A stretch of 64,000 nt of DNA. Origin: Photorhabdus sp. CRCIA-P01 (GTDB lineage Bacteria; Pseudomonadota; Gammaproteobacteria; Enterobacterales; Enterobacteriaceae). The notes under the pieces were generated by a model. That model did not search any database, had not been told where the DNA came from, and was given only the letters and a program-made list of their open reading frames with translations. A program made the position numbers and the translations under genes. This document shows positions 38,009 through 48,364 of this stretch, piece by piece (position 1 is the first letter of the stretch; every line of letters starts with the position of its first letter). The stretch is from assembly GCF_003545805.1 (NCBI RefSeq), contig NZ_NMQR01000011.1, forward strand, positions 58,240 through 122,239, in the 5' to 3' direction.

Positions 38009-38677
38009 TTAGCAAGTCCCTTCTGTATCTTCATCACCATAATATTTAATACCAATCCTGATAATATCCCGTCCCTGAGATCTACGGTGTTTATTCGTAT
38101 CACGCAACGAATAGATACAACCACAATATTCCTGCTGATAAAATCTTTCCTGTTTACTGATTTCAATCATCCGGGCTGAACCACCTTGCTTACGCCAGTT
38201 GTAATCCCAATATTGAATCCCCGGATACTGACTTGCCGCTCGTTTTCCACAATCATTTATCTGCTGCATGTTTTTCCAGCGGGAAATGCCCAACGAGCTT
38301 GAAATAACGCTGAAATTATTTTCATAAGCATACAAAGCAGTACGCTCAAAACGCATATCAAAACACATGGTGCAACGAACACCTCTTTCTGGCTCCCATT
38401 CCATGCCTTTAGCACGTTCAAACCAGTTATCGCTGTCATAATCCGCATCCACAAATGGCACATTGTGTTGCTCCGCAAAGCGAATGTTCTCTTCTTTGCG
38501 AATTAAATATTCCCGTTTGGGATGAATATTCGGATTATAGAAAAAGACGGTGTAATCAATTCCAGAGGCATGCAACGCTTCCATCACTTCACCAGAGCAA
38601 GGAGCACAACAAGAGTGCAATAGTAGTCGTTCCTCATTATCCGGTAACGTTAAAACAGGGCGAACATAGTTTTCCAT
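38009..38677 (-). CDS. Epoxyqueuosine reductase QueH
   Basis: QueH reduces epoxyqueuosine to queuosine, the last step in making the modified wobble base of GUN-anticodon tRNAs; it is the cobalamin-independent alternative to QueG. The 222-residue cytoplasmic protein has the family's metal ligands in order: CCxxC at 23-27 (HSCCAPC), CxxC at 102-105 (RCTMC) and CxC at 185-187 (EYCGC), which hold an iron-sulfur cluster and a mononuclear iron in the family. The length is typical. GGAG lies eight bases before the ATG. It is monocistronic and divergent from the BenE-type transporter. Confidence 0.92.
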   Translation of the reverse strand: MENYVRPVLTLPDNEERLLLHSCCAPCSGEVMEALHASGIDYTVFFYNPNIHPKREYLIRKEENIRFAEQHNVPFVDADYDSDNWFERAKGMEWEPERGVRCTMCFDMRFERTALYAYENNFSVISSSLGISRWKNMQQINDCGKRAASQYPGIQYWDYNWRKQGGSARMIEISKQERFYQQEYCGCIYSLRDTNKHRRSQGRDIIRIGIKYYGDEDTEGTC

Positions 38678-38948
38678 TGGGCAGGCTCCATAATAATTAT
38701 AAGAATTAATTATAAAATATAGTTATTTTTAGCTGCAAATCTTTCGACAAGGAATTCATTCGATGGCTTACTTGTCTCTACAGTGGTATTAAATTACTTG
38801 AAATTCTGGCAGGTTCCACCGTTATATCGTCGTAATCAAAGTTTGTACTAACAAGTTCACGATAGATAAATTTGTTCTACGCTGATAGTTAGCTAAATTA
38901 TAGACAAATTCAGATTCTTTTAACCAAAATAATTTAAATGGAGACCAC

Positions 38949-40142
38949 ATGCGCCATGCAATTTCCCTGCGTGACCTCTCTTTTCCGGCAATCATCGCCG
39001 GATTTGTCGCTGTTCTGGTTGGGTATACCAGCTCGGCAGCAATTATCTTTCAAGCAGCAGAAGCCGCTGGAGCCACAACCCTACAGATCGGTGGCTGGCT
39101 GAGTATGCTGGGACTTGGGATGGGTATCAGCTCGCTGGGGCTATCGCTTTATTACCGCACGCCGGTCCTTACTGCATGGTCAACGCCAGGCGCAGCGCTG
39201 CTGGCGACAACCATGCCAGGAACATCAATCAATGAAGCCATTGGTATATTTATCTTTGCTTCTGCCCTGACCTTGTTATGTGGTATTACCGGCCTGTTTG
39301 CACGATTGATGAACTATATTCCACAGGCACTTTCCGCAGCAATGCTGGCCGGAATTCTGTTACGTTTTGGCCTTGACGCCTTTTCCTCGTTTTCAGTCAA
39401 TTTTGTACTGACTGCGGGAATGTGTCTGACTTATCTGCTGGCACGCAGATATTTATCCCGCTATGCCATTATTTTCACACTGTTATCAGGGCTAATTATC
39501 GCCTCTTTACAGGGAGATATTCATTTTGAACAACAATCAACTGTCGCCTTTGCTATCCCTGAATTTATTGCACCTAGTTTCACACTCTCTTCATTATTAA
39601 GCATAGGCGTCCCATTTTTCATTGTCACGATGGCCTCTCAGAATGCGCCCGGCATCGCGACACTGAAAGCCGCAGGATATCAAGTCTCGGTTTCATCATT
39701 GATAAGCTGGACGGCGCTGATCGCACTGATCTTGTCTCCTTTTGGTGGCTTTTCCGTCTGTATTGCCGCCATTACAGCCGCTATTTGTATGAGCCCGGAA
39801 ATCCACTCCGACCCTAATCGCCGTTATATGGCCGCTGCCGCTGCGGGGGTGTTTTACCTGATCGCGGGCCTGTTCGGTGGCTCAATCAGTATGTTATTCA
39901 GCGCTCTACCGGCTGCGCTTATTCATATTATCGCCGGATTAGCATTGCTTGGAACCATTTCTGGCAGCCTGCTACAAGCGCTACAGAATGAAAAGCAACG
40001 GGAGGCTGCGGTAATCACATTTTTAATCACCGCTTCTGGCGTAACATTACTTGGCGTAGGTGCTGCATTCTGGGGGTTAATCGGTGGCGTAATAACCATG
40101 ATGCTTCTATCTTTGCCTGAGAAAAACAAAATAGTTCATTAA
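38949..40142 (+). CDS. BenE-family benzoate/H+ symporter-like transporter
   Basis: A 397-residue inner-membrane protein of the BenE family (E. coli YdcO-like), with roughly 11-12 hydrophobic helices. Characteristic segments are SFPAIIAGFVAVLVGYTSSAAI at the start, the AWSTPGAALLATTMPG re-entrant region near residues 75-92, and MASQNAPGIATLKAAGY near 227-243. BenE imports benzoate with protons, but no aromatic-catabolism gene is adjacent, so the substrate is open. GGAG lies five bases before the ATG. Confidence 0.87.
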   Translation: MRHAISLRDLSFPAIIAGFVAVLVGYTSSAAIIFQAAEAAGATTLQIGGWLSMLGLGMGISSLGLSLYYRTPVLTAWSTPGAALLATTMPGTSINEAIGIFIFASALTLLCGITGLFARLMNYIPQALSAAMLAGILLRFGLDAFSSFSVNFVLTAGMCLTYLLARRYLSRYAIIFTLLSGLIIASLQGDIHFEQQSTVAFAIPEFIAPSFTLSSLLSIGVPFFIVTMASQNAPGIATLKAAGYQVSVSSLISWTALIALILSPFGGFSVCIAAITAAICMSPEIHSDPNRRYMAAAAAGVFYLIAGLFGGSISMLFSALPAALIHIIAGLALLGTISGSLLQALQNEKQREAAVITFLITASGVTLLGVGAAFWGLIGGVITMMLLSLPEKNKIVH

Positions 40143-40302
40143 ACATACAGCAAAATTATACTTTTCAGCATCTTATGATATTTCTTATCCATAAAACTTG
40201 TGCTAATTTGCCGGGTTTGTTGCGCTTTAAATATTACAGTGAGATATCAACAACCCTAATGACAACCTTAATCTCCCTATTCGCAAAGCCGAGCTTCCTA
40301 TT

Positions 40303-41289
40303 ATGAAATTTTCTGATATTAGCAAATTAGCTGTTATTTCATCCTGTCTGACCATCCCTTATAGCTATGCAGATGACCGCCCAATTCTTTCTCTCTCTGT
40401 CAGCCAGTCCGGCGGAAGTCAAGCCACTACTGATGGCAGTTTATCCAGAAAACCAAATAAGCAAGAATCACGGATACTCCCGATTTGGGGTGACGAAGCC
40501 AGAGCTAAAGGTTATGACCTACCGGAACCTTTTGGCGCCAGTTACGGTTATATGAATATGCGGCAGAATATCGTTGTAGATGATATTAAAATCATTATAC
40601 CGAGTACCCCAGAATTTGAAGATGCATTAGACATCCAGACAGGCAAAACCAGAGAAAAGAATGAGTCTCATATGCTCAAACTAGACACCTGGGTTCTGCC
40701 TTTTCTGAATGTTTATGGCGTTTATGGTTGGACAAAAGGCACATCGAAAACCAACATTGAGGGAATCAAATTTGGTGGCGGCCCTATTCTTGGTATGAAA
40801 GATATTCCTTTCGAATTGGACTTTAAAGGTAAAACCTACGGTGGAGGTTTTACTCTGGCAGGGGGTTACGACCAATTTTTCGGTACGCTTGATACCAACT
40901 ATACCTACACTAATCTGGATATTCTGGATGGTAAAATTAGCGCTCTAGTTGTTACACCGCGTATTGGTTATGAGTTTATATTCCAGCCAATCATTCCAGG
41001 GCAAGGAAATACCAAATTGCAAGTATGGACCGGTGGTATGTACCAGAAAATTACTCAGGAATTTAACGGCAATATTAGTAATCTGGATTTACCGCCCATG
41101 TTTGACAAACTGGTACGTGCATTCGACGATTATGAGAGTATGAAATTCAAAGTAAAACAGCATGTTGCATCTCGCTGGAATAATACCGTTGGTGCAAGGC
41201 TAGAAGTCACACGCAATTTCAATATGCTGACCGAAGTTGGCTTTAACAAACGTAACAGCTTCTATATCTCAGGTGAGTTCCGCTTTTAA
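40303..41289 (+). CDS. Predicted outer-membrane beta-barrel protein
   Basis: A 328-residue protein with a Sec signal peptide (cleavage near YSYA-D, residue 23). Its alternating strands contain many Gly and aromatic residues (GASYGYMNMRQNI, KTYGGGFTLAGGYDQFFG, TPRIGYEF), and it ends NSFYISGEFRF, with the C-terminal Phe used by BAM for barrel insertion. The specific function is unknown. Its TAA overlaps the ATG of the next gene (TAATG), so the three genes 40303-43552 are one translationally coupled operon of outer-membrane proteins. The ribosome-binding site is weak. Confidence 0.65.
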   Translation: MKFSDISKLAVISSCLTIPYSYADDRPILSLSVSQSGGSQATTDGSLSRKPNKQESRILPIWGDEARAKGYDLPEPFGASYGYMNMRQNIVVDDIKIIIPSTPEFEDALDIQTGKTREKNESHMLKLDTWVLPFLNVYGVYGWTKGTSKTNIEGIKFGGGPILGMKDIPFELDFKGKTYGGGFTLAGGYDQFFGTLDTNYTYTNLDILDGKISALVVTPRIGYEFIFQPIIPGQGNTKLQVWTGGMYQKITQEFNGNISNLDLPPMFDKLVRAFDDYESMKFKVKQHVASRWNNTVGARLEVTRNFNMLTEVGFNKRNSFYISGEFRF

Positions 41290-42434
41290 TGAACATCTGC
41301 CGTACTTTATATGGGCTGACTCTAGTCAGCCTTTTTATTTCTGATTTCTCATATGGTGAAGCACCACTCAGCAGGGAAAAAATCGATGGCTGGCTGGAAA
41401 AATTAGGTGGCAGTAATACCTATGACAGCAGTAAAGCGATTGATTGGGGCGTTTTACCCGGCCCTTTTTATACGCCAGAGTTAGGTGCCGGCCTCGGTGT
41501 TGCTGTCGTTGGTCTCTATCGACCAGATGATCATGACCATACCAGCCAAATCTCTTCGCTTTCCCTGAATGGATTTGCCTCTTCAACGGGTGCCTTTGGC
41601 TTCACATTTGATAACTACAATTTCTTTGCTAATGATCAATGGCGTTTTTTTCTTTCCGGCACCTTGAACAACGTTCCCACTTATTACTGGGGAACAGGAT
41701 ATCAAGCAGGTAAGGTAAATGATCGCAAAGAAAAATATCACTCACAGGAACTGCGCCTGCAACCCAGAATGCTCTACCAGATTGCGGATTCTCTCTATCT
41801 AGGCGCTGGCTGGCATTTTTCATCATTACACGCCAAAGACCCCGATAACGGTGCCAAAAAGTTATTTGCAGCAGAAAACGATGGACAATCCGTATTGAGT
41901 TCGGGCGTCAGTGCCTATTTCAGCTATGACACACGAGATTTTCTGCCTAACGCTCATCAAGGACAAGTTCTTGATATTACCTATACCCATTTTTCCCCGG
42001 CATTAGGCAGCGACCGTAGGTTTAACACTGTTGATATGCAATACAGCACCTATTATCAATTAGATGAAAAATCTGTACTGGCATTCGATAGCTATGGTCG
42101 TTTCACTGACGGTCAAGTGCCCTGGAATATGCTATCAATGCTAGGTAATAGTAATCGGATGCGTGGATATTATGAAGGTAGATACCGGGACAAAAATGTT
42201 ATCAGCACCCAACTGGAATATCGGCACAAATTGGACTGGCGACATGGTTTTGTTCTATGGGCAGGGGCGGGCACGCTAAGCCATTACGCAGAAGATATTG
42301 GCTCAAAAAACTGGTTACCCACAATCGGCGCAGGCTATCGTTTTGAATTCAAACCTAAAATGAATGTTAGACTGGACTTTGGTATCGGTAAAAAAAGCAA
42401 TGGATTCTATTTTCAGGTGGGAGAGGCGTTTTGA
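41289..42434 (+). CDS. Omp85-like surface-antigen barrel without POTRA domains
   Basis: A 381-residue exported protein (signal cleavage near SYGEA, residue 24) resembling the C-terminal beta-barrel of the Omp85/BamA superfamily (bacterial surface antigen). MRGYYEGRYRD near residue 288 matches the VRGF/Y loop-6 signature, and the chain ends NGFYFQVGEAF with the terminal Phe. No POTRA repeats precede the barrel, unlike BamA or TamA, so it is a short patatin-barrel/BamL-like form. Role unknown; its partners in the operon are another barrel protein and a DUF4056 lipoprotein. The stop TGA overlaps the TTG start of the next gene. Confidence 0.75.
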   Translation: MNICRTLYGLTLVSLFISDFSYGEAPLSREKIDGWLEKLGGSNTYDSSKAIDWGVLPGPFYTPELGAGLGVAVVGLYRPDDHDHTSQISSLSLNGFASSTGAFGFTFDNYNFFANDQWRFFLSGTLNNVPTYYWGTGYQAGKVNDRKEKYHSQELRLQPRMLYQIADSLYLGAGWHFSSLHAKDPDNGAKKLFAAENDGQSVLSSGVSAYFSYDTRDFLPNAHQGQVLDITYTHFSPALGSDRRFNTVDMQYSTYYQLDEKSVLAFDSYGRFTDGQVPWNMLSMLGNSNRMRGYYEGRYRDKNVISTQLEYRHKLDWRHGFVLWAGAGTLSHYAEDIGSKNWLPTIGAGYRFEFKPKMNVRLDFGIGKKSNGFYFQVGEAF

Positions 42435-43552
42435 AATTGCGTTTATGGATTGCTGCTTTAACGTTAGTCGCAGGATGCCAAGGAACTTTTTCTCCAATTG
42501 CACCAGTACAACCTGACTTAAATAGTGAAACAACCGCCGAAGCAACCCGTGCATGGCCGGTTCTTGCTCCCATCCCCTCTCCCGAAGGATTAAGAGCTTG
42601 CTGTGCTTTTGGCTATAATTTAAAAACTGAATTACTTACCCTTCCAGTGCCTTTTTACCAAATAAGTAATGTGCTGGATGCCGATAATCTTGGCGCACAT
42701 AATTATAACAACAGTTTTTTCGGTACCGTTGCTTCATTAACCGGGATCAGTAATGAAAAAGTGGGGATGATATATACCCGCAGGGGCGGATTCATTGATA
42801 TTTCTCATGTACGGGATACCGCTGATAATGCAGTCTTTCTATTCAGTCAAATCTGGCCTCGTCTTGGAGAAGAGTGGCAGATAGAACTCAGTAGTGAATT
42901 GGCATTACGCCGCATCCAATTCTATCAATTCACACCACCCGCAACGATAGAACAACGCTATACCCTAAGTGCTTATCTAGCCGTAAAATTAGCTTTTGAA
43001 CTTGCTGCATGGCATGAAATCGCGCAATGGTATGGTTATCAGTCTGTACCCGGCTTTTCTGAAAAAGTATCTGCCTTCTCTCCTGAGGATCTCTACTCTA
43101 ATCTATTAGGCGCTCGTCTTTCCCTCTCTTTGATACTGGCTGGGCAAATACCGTCAATGAAACAATACCGCCTATCAATGCAAGCCATTCTGCCACCTGC
43201 GCTACGTGAACTGGAAGCCTTATCCCCTGATGAAACGCGGAAAATGTTTGAACAGGTTGATGGTATCTGGTGGGACAGCAAACGTCGTGTGCCTGATAAG
43301 CGTTTAATCCTTCAACGTGATTTCCATACTCACAGCGATCGTACCCCTAATATGGTGCCTACAGAACAACAATTTCCACTCAGGCTTACCCTGCCACAAC
43401 AATATATTGGCTACAGATTATCTGAATTGGCCGAATTACAATTGTGGCCTAGCCGCCAAATGAAAGATCTTCCTGTACCAGAAAGCTACTGGAGTGCACT
43501 TGATTTTCCACAATTGGCAGAAAAAGCGAAAGAACAACAAGAGAATTATTAA
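42431..43552 (+). CDS. DUF4056-family lipoprotein
   Basis: A 373-residue lipoprotein with lipobox LVAGC (Cys16), placing it in the inner or outer membrane facing the periplasm. The sequence matches the uncharacterised DUF4056 family: LRACCAFGYNLKTEL, GFIDISHVRDTADNAVFLF and AWHEIAQWYGYQSVPGFSEKVSAFSPEDLYSNLLG. HEIAQWYG and the ISHVRD segment carry conserved His/Glu/Asp residues that could bind metal (inference). The start is TTG, overlapping the upstream stop by 4 nt (TTGA) and preceded by GGGAG, which supports it. Function unknown; the context is an outer-membrane operon. Confidence 0.78.
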   Translation: MKLRLWIAALTLVAGCQGTFSPIAPVQPDLNSETTAEATRAWPVLAPIPSPEGLRACCAFGYNLKTELLTLPVPFYQISNVLDADNLGAHNYNNSFFGTVASLTGISNEKVGMIYTRRGGFIDISHVRDTADNAVFLFSQIWPRLGEEWQIELSSELALRRIQFYQFTPPATIEQRYTLSAYLAVKLAFELAAWHEIAQWYGYQSVPGFSEKVSAFSPEDLYSNLLGARLSLSLILAGQIPSMKQYRLSMQAILPPALRELEALSPDETRKMFEQVDGIWWDSKRRVPDKRLILQRDFHTHSDRTPNMVPTEQQFPLRLTLPQQYIGYRLSELAELQLWPSRQMKDLPVPESYWSALDFPQLAEKAKEQQENY

Positions 43553-44271
43553 TTCATATATTTTCAATGAAAGAATGAATATAACATTATGAGTTAAAAT
43601 ATATGGGAGATTTTAGATTAATATTTCTCAAACAATAATCCCATTGAAATATCATCAATCATTATTTATTATTCACACAATGTTACATCATAATATAAAC
43701 TCAACATTACCTATAATAAAACTAAACTATACCGACTGTACTTAAATTAAGCCAAAAAGGGAAAGCCACATCACCAAGGCATTACTTCACAGGATAAAAA
43801 AATCGTATTGAAATATTTACAAAGATAAAAAACCAATAAACAACTGATATAAAATAATTAATATTACACAAAATCTAAGAAATAAATCAAAAAGTCACAA
43901 AAATGTTAACCAGCCAAACAACTAAAAAAAGAAATAAAATCTCAAAAATACCAAAAAAACAAGATTATAATTCTTAGTTATACTCATAAACTGTGTATTA
44001 CACTTATTTTTATCGAAAAATTAGACATTCACTCTTAATTTAACTTAAATAACAAAAATACCTTCTTAAATAGGTTTAATCGTCTATAATATACGTTTCC
44101 AAGTTATAAATATGTATAAACAATATCATCTTTATCTAAGCAGATAAAATAAGAACTTACATTGCAGACAATTAGGTTTATTCAACCAAAACTCAAGTTA
44201 CTAAACTATTTTCAACTATATAATACATTGATTTTTATTTTAAATTTACAACATTAAATCAATTTAATAGA
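43553..44271. other. Very AT-rich spacer before the fimbrial operon
   Basis: About 720 bases of AT-rich DNA with no gene. I found no pair of long inverted repeats that would mark an invertible fimbrial promoter, though a short pair could escape reading by eye. H-NS-type silencing is plausible from composition. Confidence 0.4.
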
Positions 44272-44398
44272 TATACCTAATAGATTTCGAGTTGCAGCGC
44301 GGCGGCAAGTGAATGAATCCCTAGGAGCATAGATAACTATGTAACTGGGGTGAGTGAAAGCAGCCAACAAAGCAGCAGCTTGAAAGATGAAGGGTATA
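44272..44398 (+). repeat. ERIC element (127 bp)
   Basis: Full-length copy ending about 107 nt before the major fimbrial subunit gene. It lies between any upstream promoter and the operon, so it may be in the 5' UTR. Confidence 0.93.
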
Positions 44399-44505
44399 AA
44401 CACTAACATTGTTTTTTTAATTTTTATGATGTATCAGGGGATTCAGGGCCCCTATCTTCACCCTGATAAAGCCAATTAAGATGTCCCTACTCCTGGAGAG
44501 GAAAA

Positions 44506-45087
44506 ATGAATAAACTAGCGTTATCAACCACCGCCGCGCTTATTTTTGCTACAGGTTCTGCTGTTGCAGCCGATAATACTGCTGGCGGTACATTACATTT
44601 CTCTGGTGCAGTCACTGATGCCACTTGTACTATTAACGGTGGTGCTTCAGCTAATCTGTCGATTATTTTGGAACCTATCTCAGTCACGCAAGCCGGACAA
44701 AATGAAGGTTTAATTGATTTTGGTAAGAAAGCATTTTCACTAGAATTTTCTAACTGCCAGTCCAAAGCCGTTGGTTTTGACCCAGCAACCTCTATGTTGA
44801 AAATCCAGTTCTCATCATCACATACTATTTCTAACGATGCTAAATATCTGATTAACCAAGAACTTAATGCAAATGGCAAGCCGAAAAACGTAGGTATCGC
44901 TATTGTTAAACACATCCAAGAAAATACCCCTATTATACTGAATAAAGCCTTTGATACAGGAATCAAAGGCTCTGAAGCAATACCTGAAATTGTCGATTTC
45001 TATGCGAAATACTACAAAGTAGGCACTGCTGAGGCAGAACCAGGTAAAGTAGTAACGATGGTTACTTATCACGTTACTTATCTATAA
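44506..45087 (+). CDS. Type 1-family major fimbrial subunit
   Basis: A 193-residue pilin with a signal peptide (cleavage after AVAA, residue 22). The fold marks are FSGAVTDATCTINGG with the first Cys, EFSNCQSKAVGFDP with the second, and a C-terminal YHVTYL with the penultimate Tyr expected of donor-strand-exchange pilins. It is the structural subunit of the chaperone-usher fimbria encoded by the next genes. GGAGAGG gives a strong ribosome-binding site. A strong hairpin follows, which should favour pilin over the downstream assembly proteins. Confidence 0.87.
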   Translation: MNKLALSTTAALIFATGSAVAADNTAGGTLHFSGAVTDATCTINGGASANLSIILEPISVTQAGQNEGLIDFGKKAFSLEFSNCQSKAVGFDPATSMLKIQFSSSHTISNDAKYLINQELNANGKPKNVGIAIVKHIQENTPIILNKAFDTGIKGSEAIPEIVDFYAKYYKVGTAEAEPGKVVTMVTYHVTYL

Positions 45088-45106
45088 CTATTTACTACAA
45101 TAAATA

Positions 45107-45130
45107 AAGCCTATTTAGATAAATAGGCTT
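45107..45130 (+). terminator. Attenuating hairpin after the pilin gene
   Basis: AAGCCTATTT, AGAT, AAATAGGCTT is a perfect 10-bp stem followed by ATTTAATTT. Placed between pilin and chaperone genes, it probably causes partial termination or protects the pilin mRNA. Confidence 0.75.
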
Positions 45131-45154
45131 ATTTAATTTGGCAAAAATAACGTT

Positions 45155-45853
45155 ATGAAGAAATTATTTTTAACTATATTATTAGGGATAACGCCTTTAT
45201 CTGCTCATGCCAACATCGTTATTAACACAACACGTGTTATTTACCCAGCCAGTAATAAAGAGGTATCAGTTCAATTATTAAATGCAGGGGATCAACCCTC
45301 TCTGGTACAATCCTGGATAGATGATGGCGATCCTAATTCAACACCTGAAACAGCTAAAGTCCCCTTTTTACTCACCCCTCCAGTCGTCAAAATTGATGGT
45401 AATAATGGGCAACAATTAAGAATTAAATACATCAACAACAATCTACCCACGGATCGTGAATCGCTATTTTATTTAAATGTTCTGGATATTCCACCCATTG
45501 CAGAAAACATTGGCGATAAAAACGTTATGCAGATTGCTATTCGTACCCGGATCAAATTTTTCTATCGGCCAGGCAAGCTTTCTATCTTACCTAAACAGAT
45601 TCAACAACATATTGTATTAAAACGTGAGGGTAGCCAACTAAAATTGGAGAATGCATCACCCTATTTCATGAATATCGTCGGCCTTAAATCTTCTGATACT
45701 CAACCTAACTTACTAAACGAAGGAACAATTATAAAACCGTTCTCTTCTCATTCATTCAGTACCAATCAAAAAGTAAAAGTTGGAGATAAATTAACTCTGG
45801 CTATTGTTGATGATTTTGGTGCTATAAATAAATTAACTGTACCACTTCAATAG
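45155..45853 (+). CDS. Periplasmic fimbrial chaperone (PapD/FimC type)
   Basis: A 232-residue chaperone with a signal peptide ending SAHA (residue 19). It has the two-domain immunoglobulin-like pattern: NTTRVIYPASNKEVSVQLLN carries the conserved Arg of the subunit-binding cleft, and IRTRIKFFYRPGKL the conserved Lys and Pro of the family signature. It caps pilin and adhesin subunits in the periplasm by donor-strand complementation and hands them to the usher. The F1-G1 loop is short, typical of FGS chaperones. It lacks a clear ribosome-binding site. Confidence 0.9.
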   Translation: MKKLFLTILLGITPLSAHANIVINTTRVIYPASNKEVSVQLLNAGDQPSLVQSWIDDGDPNSTPETAKVPFLLTPPVVKIDGNNGQQLRIKYINNNLPTDRESLFYLNVLDIPPIAENIGDKNVMQIAIRTRIKFFYRPGKLSILPKQIQQHIVLKREGSQLKLENASPYFMNIVGLKSSDTQPNLLNEGTIIKPFSSHSFSTNQKVKVGDKLTLAIVDDFGAINKLTVPLQ

Positions 45854-45878
45854 TGATATTACTGGCATAGCATAGAAC

Positions 45879-48353
45879 ATGATAAGACAAAAAATCAATC
45901 CGTTAGCTCTGATAATAGGTACCCTTCTGTATACAGATTGTTTATGCTATGCCACAACTTTTAATACTGATTTTCTGGTTGGTGAATCTGCAAAAGCGGA
46001 CTTATCCCGATTTTATTCCACTTCAGAACTACCCGCTGGCCGTTACAGTATTGACATCTACCTGAATAATGACTGGAAAGGAAGATTTGATATTAATATC
46101 CAGAACGATGGCAAAGATATTTACTTATTCAATGAAGATCTTCCTAGGTTAGGTATAAAAATTGATAAAAGCCAATTACCAGAATCAAATTTATCCAAAG
46201 ATGAGATTCTTCTTACTAAAATAATACATGAAGGAACCGCTAATCTCGATGTTTCTAAACTCAGCCTGCATTTGGTCGTCCCGCAGGCGTATATCAAAAA
46301 CGAGCTAAAAGGCTATATCGATCCTGCGTTCTGGGACAGAGGTATCCCCGGAGCTATGCTGTCCTACAATGCCAACTATTACCATACTCAAAATAGAAAT
46401 AAACAAAACCGCGACCGTGAAAATGAAGATAATGCTTACGTGTCACTTAATAGCGGTTTGAATCTATTTGGCTGGCAATTACGTGATCAATCCTCTTATC
46501 ACTACACACGTTCAAATGGTGATAAATGGAGTAACAATACCCGTTATCTGCAACGGGGAATTTCATCAATTAATTCAGAATTTCGCATTGGTGACAGCTA
46601 TACATCAAGCGATTTATTCGACGCTTTCCGCTTCCGTGGTATCAATCTGAAAACCGATATGCGCATGTACCCCGATGCCTGGCAAGGGTTTTCCCCTATC
46701 GTCCGGGGAGTTGCGCAGACTAACGCTCTGGTAAAAATCACCCAAAATAATGTTGTTATTTATCAGGGCAATGTACCACCGGGGCCGTTTGCCATTGATA
46801 CTATTTTACCAACAGGTTCGGGTGGTGATTTGCTAGTTGAAGTGACGGAAGCAGACGGACGTACTAACAGTTTTACCGTCCCCTTTTCATCCGTTCCTAA
46901 TATGATGAAAGAAGGTCTTGGCAAATATGATATCAGTGCAGGTAAAACACAACTTGCCAACAGTCGTTATAAACCAAACTTTTTTCAAGCCAGCTATCAA
47001 TATGGTTTTAATAATGTCCTGACCGGTTATACAGGCACCATTATCAGTAAAGATTATTACTCGCTACTGTTAGGTAGTGGCTTTAATCTACCCATTGGCG
47101 CTGTCTCAATTGACGTTTCGCAATCCAGCGCCAAATTTGATAATAGCCCAACCATGGAAGGTCAAAGCTACAAATTGGCTTATAGCCGCTATATTCCACA
47201 AACAAAAACAAATTTTTCGCTGGCGGCTTATCGTTATTCAACTAAAAATTATCTCACCCTAATCGATGCGATTGATCTGCATGACTGGATAAGCAACGGA
47301 TATAACCAACAATACTATTCTCATCAGAAAAATACCTTTAATATCAATTTGAACCAGAATCTTGGTAGTCGTGCAGGCTCACTTTTTCTTTCGGGAACAT
47401 TCCGTGATTACTGGGGAACCCAGAATAAAAGTAGAGAGTATCAAATGGGGTATTCCAACAGTCTGGGTAAAGTCAATTATTCCCTGACAGCAAGCCGTGT
47501 CCGATACAATATCAATGAAACAGAAAGTAAAGAGGAACAGCGCTACTATCTGATGCTATCTATTCCTTTTGAGTTGTTTGGCTACCCTGCCTATTTGACC
47601 AATAATGTCTCAATCAATGAAAGTCACTATGACAATAGTAACTTAGGATTAAGCGGCAGCGCAGGCCCAAATAACCGTTTGAATTACCACTTCAACATTT
47701 CAGATCAGAAAAGCGGTTCGACAACAACCAGTGCAAATTTGACCTATAAAACATCCGTTTCCACATTGAGTAGCTCTTATAGCCAATCCAAGGAGTACCG
47801 CCAAATGGGGCTTGGCGCAACCGGCAGTTTAGTTGCTTATCGAGGCGGAATTTTGGCTGCTAATCAGATTGGGGAAACTTTCGCCATCATTGACGCACCG
47901 GGCACAGCAAACGCTTCTGTGAATGGAGATAAAAGCATGGTGACAAACAACAGCGGTAAGTTACTGATACCTTATCTTTCCCCTTATCGTAAAAACGCCA
48001 TCATGCTAGATACCAGTGAAGTGTCAGAAAATGCCGCTGAACTTATCGGTAACATCAGAGATGTTGCACCATATTCCGGTGCGATTACCCATCTCGGATT
48101 TAAAACAGACCAACGGAAAACGTTTGTTTTCCACGCCACTCAAGCTGATGGTAAACCTTTACCTTTCGGTACTGAAATTGTCGATTCAGAAGGCAACAGC
48201 CTGGGATACGTTGGTCAGGGTAGTATGGTTTTCCTGCGAGTAGAAAAATTACCACAGCAAATTTATATCCACATCGGTCAACTAGGCGAAAAGAGCTGCA
48301 TAATAAATGATCCACAGCCTGAAATGGGCTCAAGCGCCAATATTTGCCGTTAA
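45879..48353 (+). CDS. Fimbrial outer-membrane usher (FimD family)
   Basis: An 824-residue usher that forms the outer-membrane pore for fimbrial assembly. It has a signal peptide (to about residue 26), an N-terminal subunit-binding domain (FNTDFLVGESAKADLSRF), a 24-strand barrel with plug (AYVSLNSGLNLFGWQLRDQS, PYRKNAIMLDTS later), and a C-terminal region with a Cys pair (EKSCIINDPQPEMGSSANIC). The length is typical. It follows the chaperone by 25 nt. The next gene starts 11 nt after its stop. Confidence 0.92.
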   Translation: MIRQKINPLALIIGTLLYTDCLCYATTFNTDFLVGESAKADLSRFYSTSELPAGRYSIDIYLNNDWKGRFDINIQNDGKDIYLFNEDLPRLGIKIDKSQLPESNLSKDEILLTKIIHEGTANLDVSKLSLHLVVPQAYIKNELKGYIDPAFWDRGIPGAMLSYNANYYHTQNRNKQNRDRENEDNAYVSLNSGLNLFGWQLRDQSSYHYTRSNGDKWSNNTRYLQRGISSINSEFRIGDSYTSSDLFDAFRFRGINLKTDMRMYPDAWQGFSPIVRGVAQTNALVKITQNNVVIYQGNVPPGPFAIDTILPTGSGGDLLVEVTEADGRTNSFTVPFSSVPNMMKEGLGKYDISAGKTQLANSRYKPNFFQASYQYGFNNVLTGYTGTIISKDYYSLLLGSGFNLPIGAVSIDVSQSSAKFDNSPTMEGQSYKLAYSRYIPQTKTNFSLAAYRYSTKNYLTLIDAIDLHDWISNGYNQQYYSHQKNTFNINLNQNLGSRAGSLFLSGTFRDYWGTQNKSREYQMGYSNSLGKVNYSLTASRVRYNINETESKEEQRYYLMLSIPFELFGYPAYLTNNVSINESHYDNSNLGLSGSAGPNNRLNYHFNISDQKSGSTTTSANLTYKTSVSTLSSSYSQSKEYRQMGLGATGSLVAYRGGILAANQIGETFAIIDAPGTANASVNGDKSMVTNNSGKLLIPYLSPYRKNAIMLDTSEVSENAAELIGNIRDVAPYSGAITHLGFKTDQRKTFVFHATQADGKPLPFGTEIVDSEGNSLGYVGQGSMVFLRVEKLPQQIYIHIGQLGEKSCIINDPQPEMGSSANICR

Positions 48354-48364
48354 GAGAGAAGATA

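Noticed and set aside
43553..44505. Possible invertible promoter for the fimbrial operon, as known for other Photorhabdus and Proteus fimbriae.
   Set aside because: No long inverted repeats bracketing a promoter-sized segment and no recombinase gene nearby; the only strong repeat is the ERIC.
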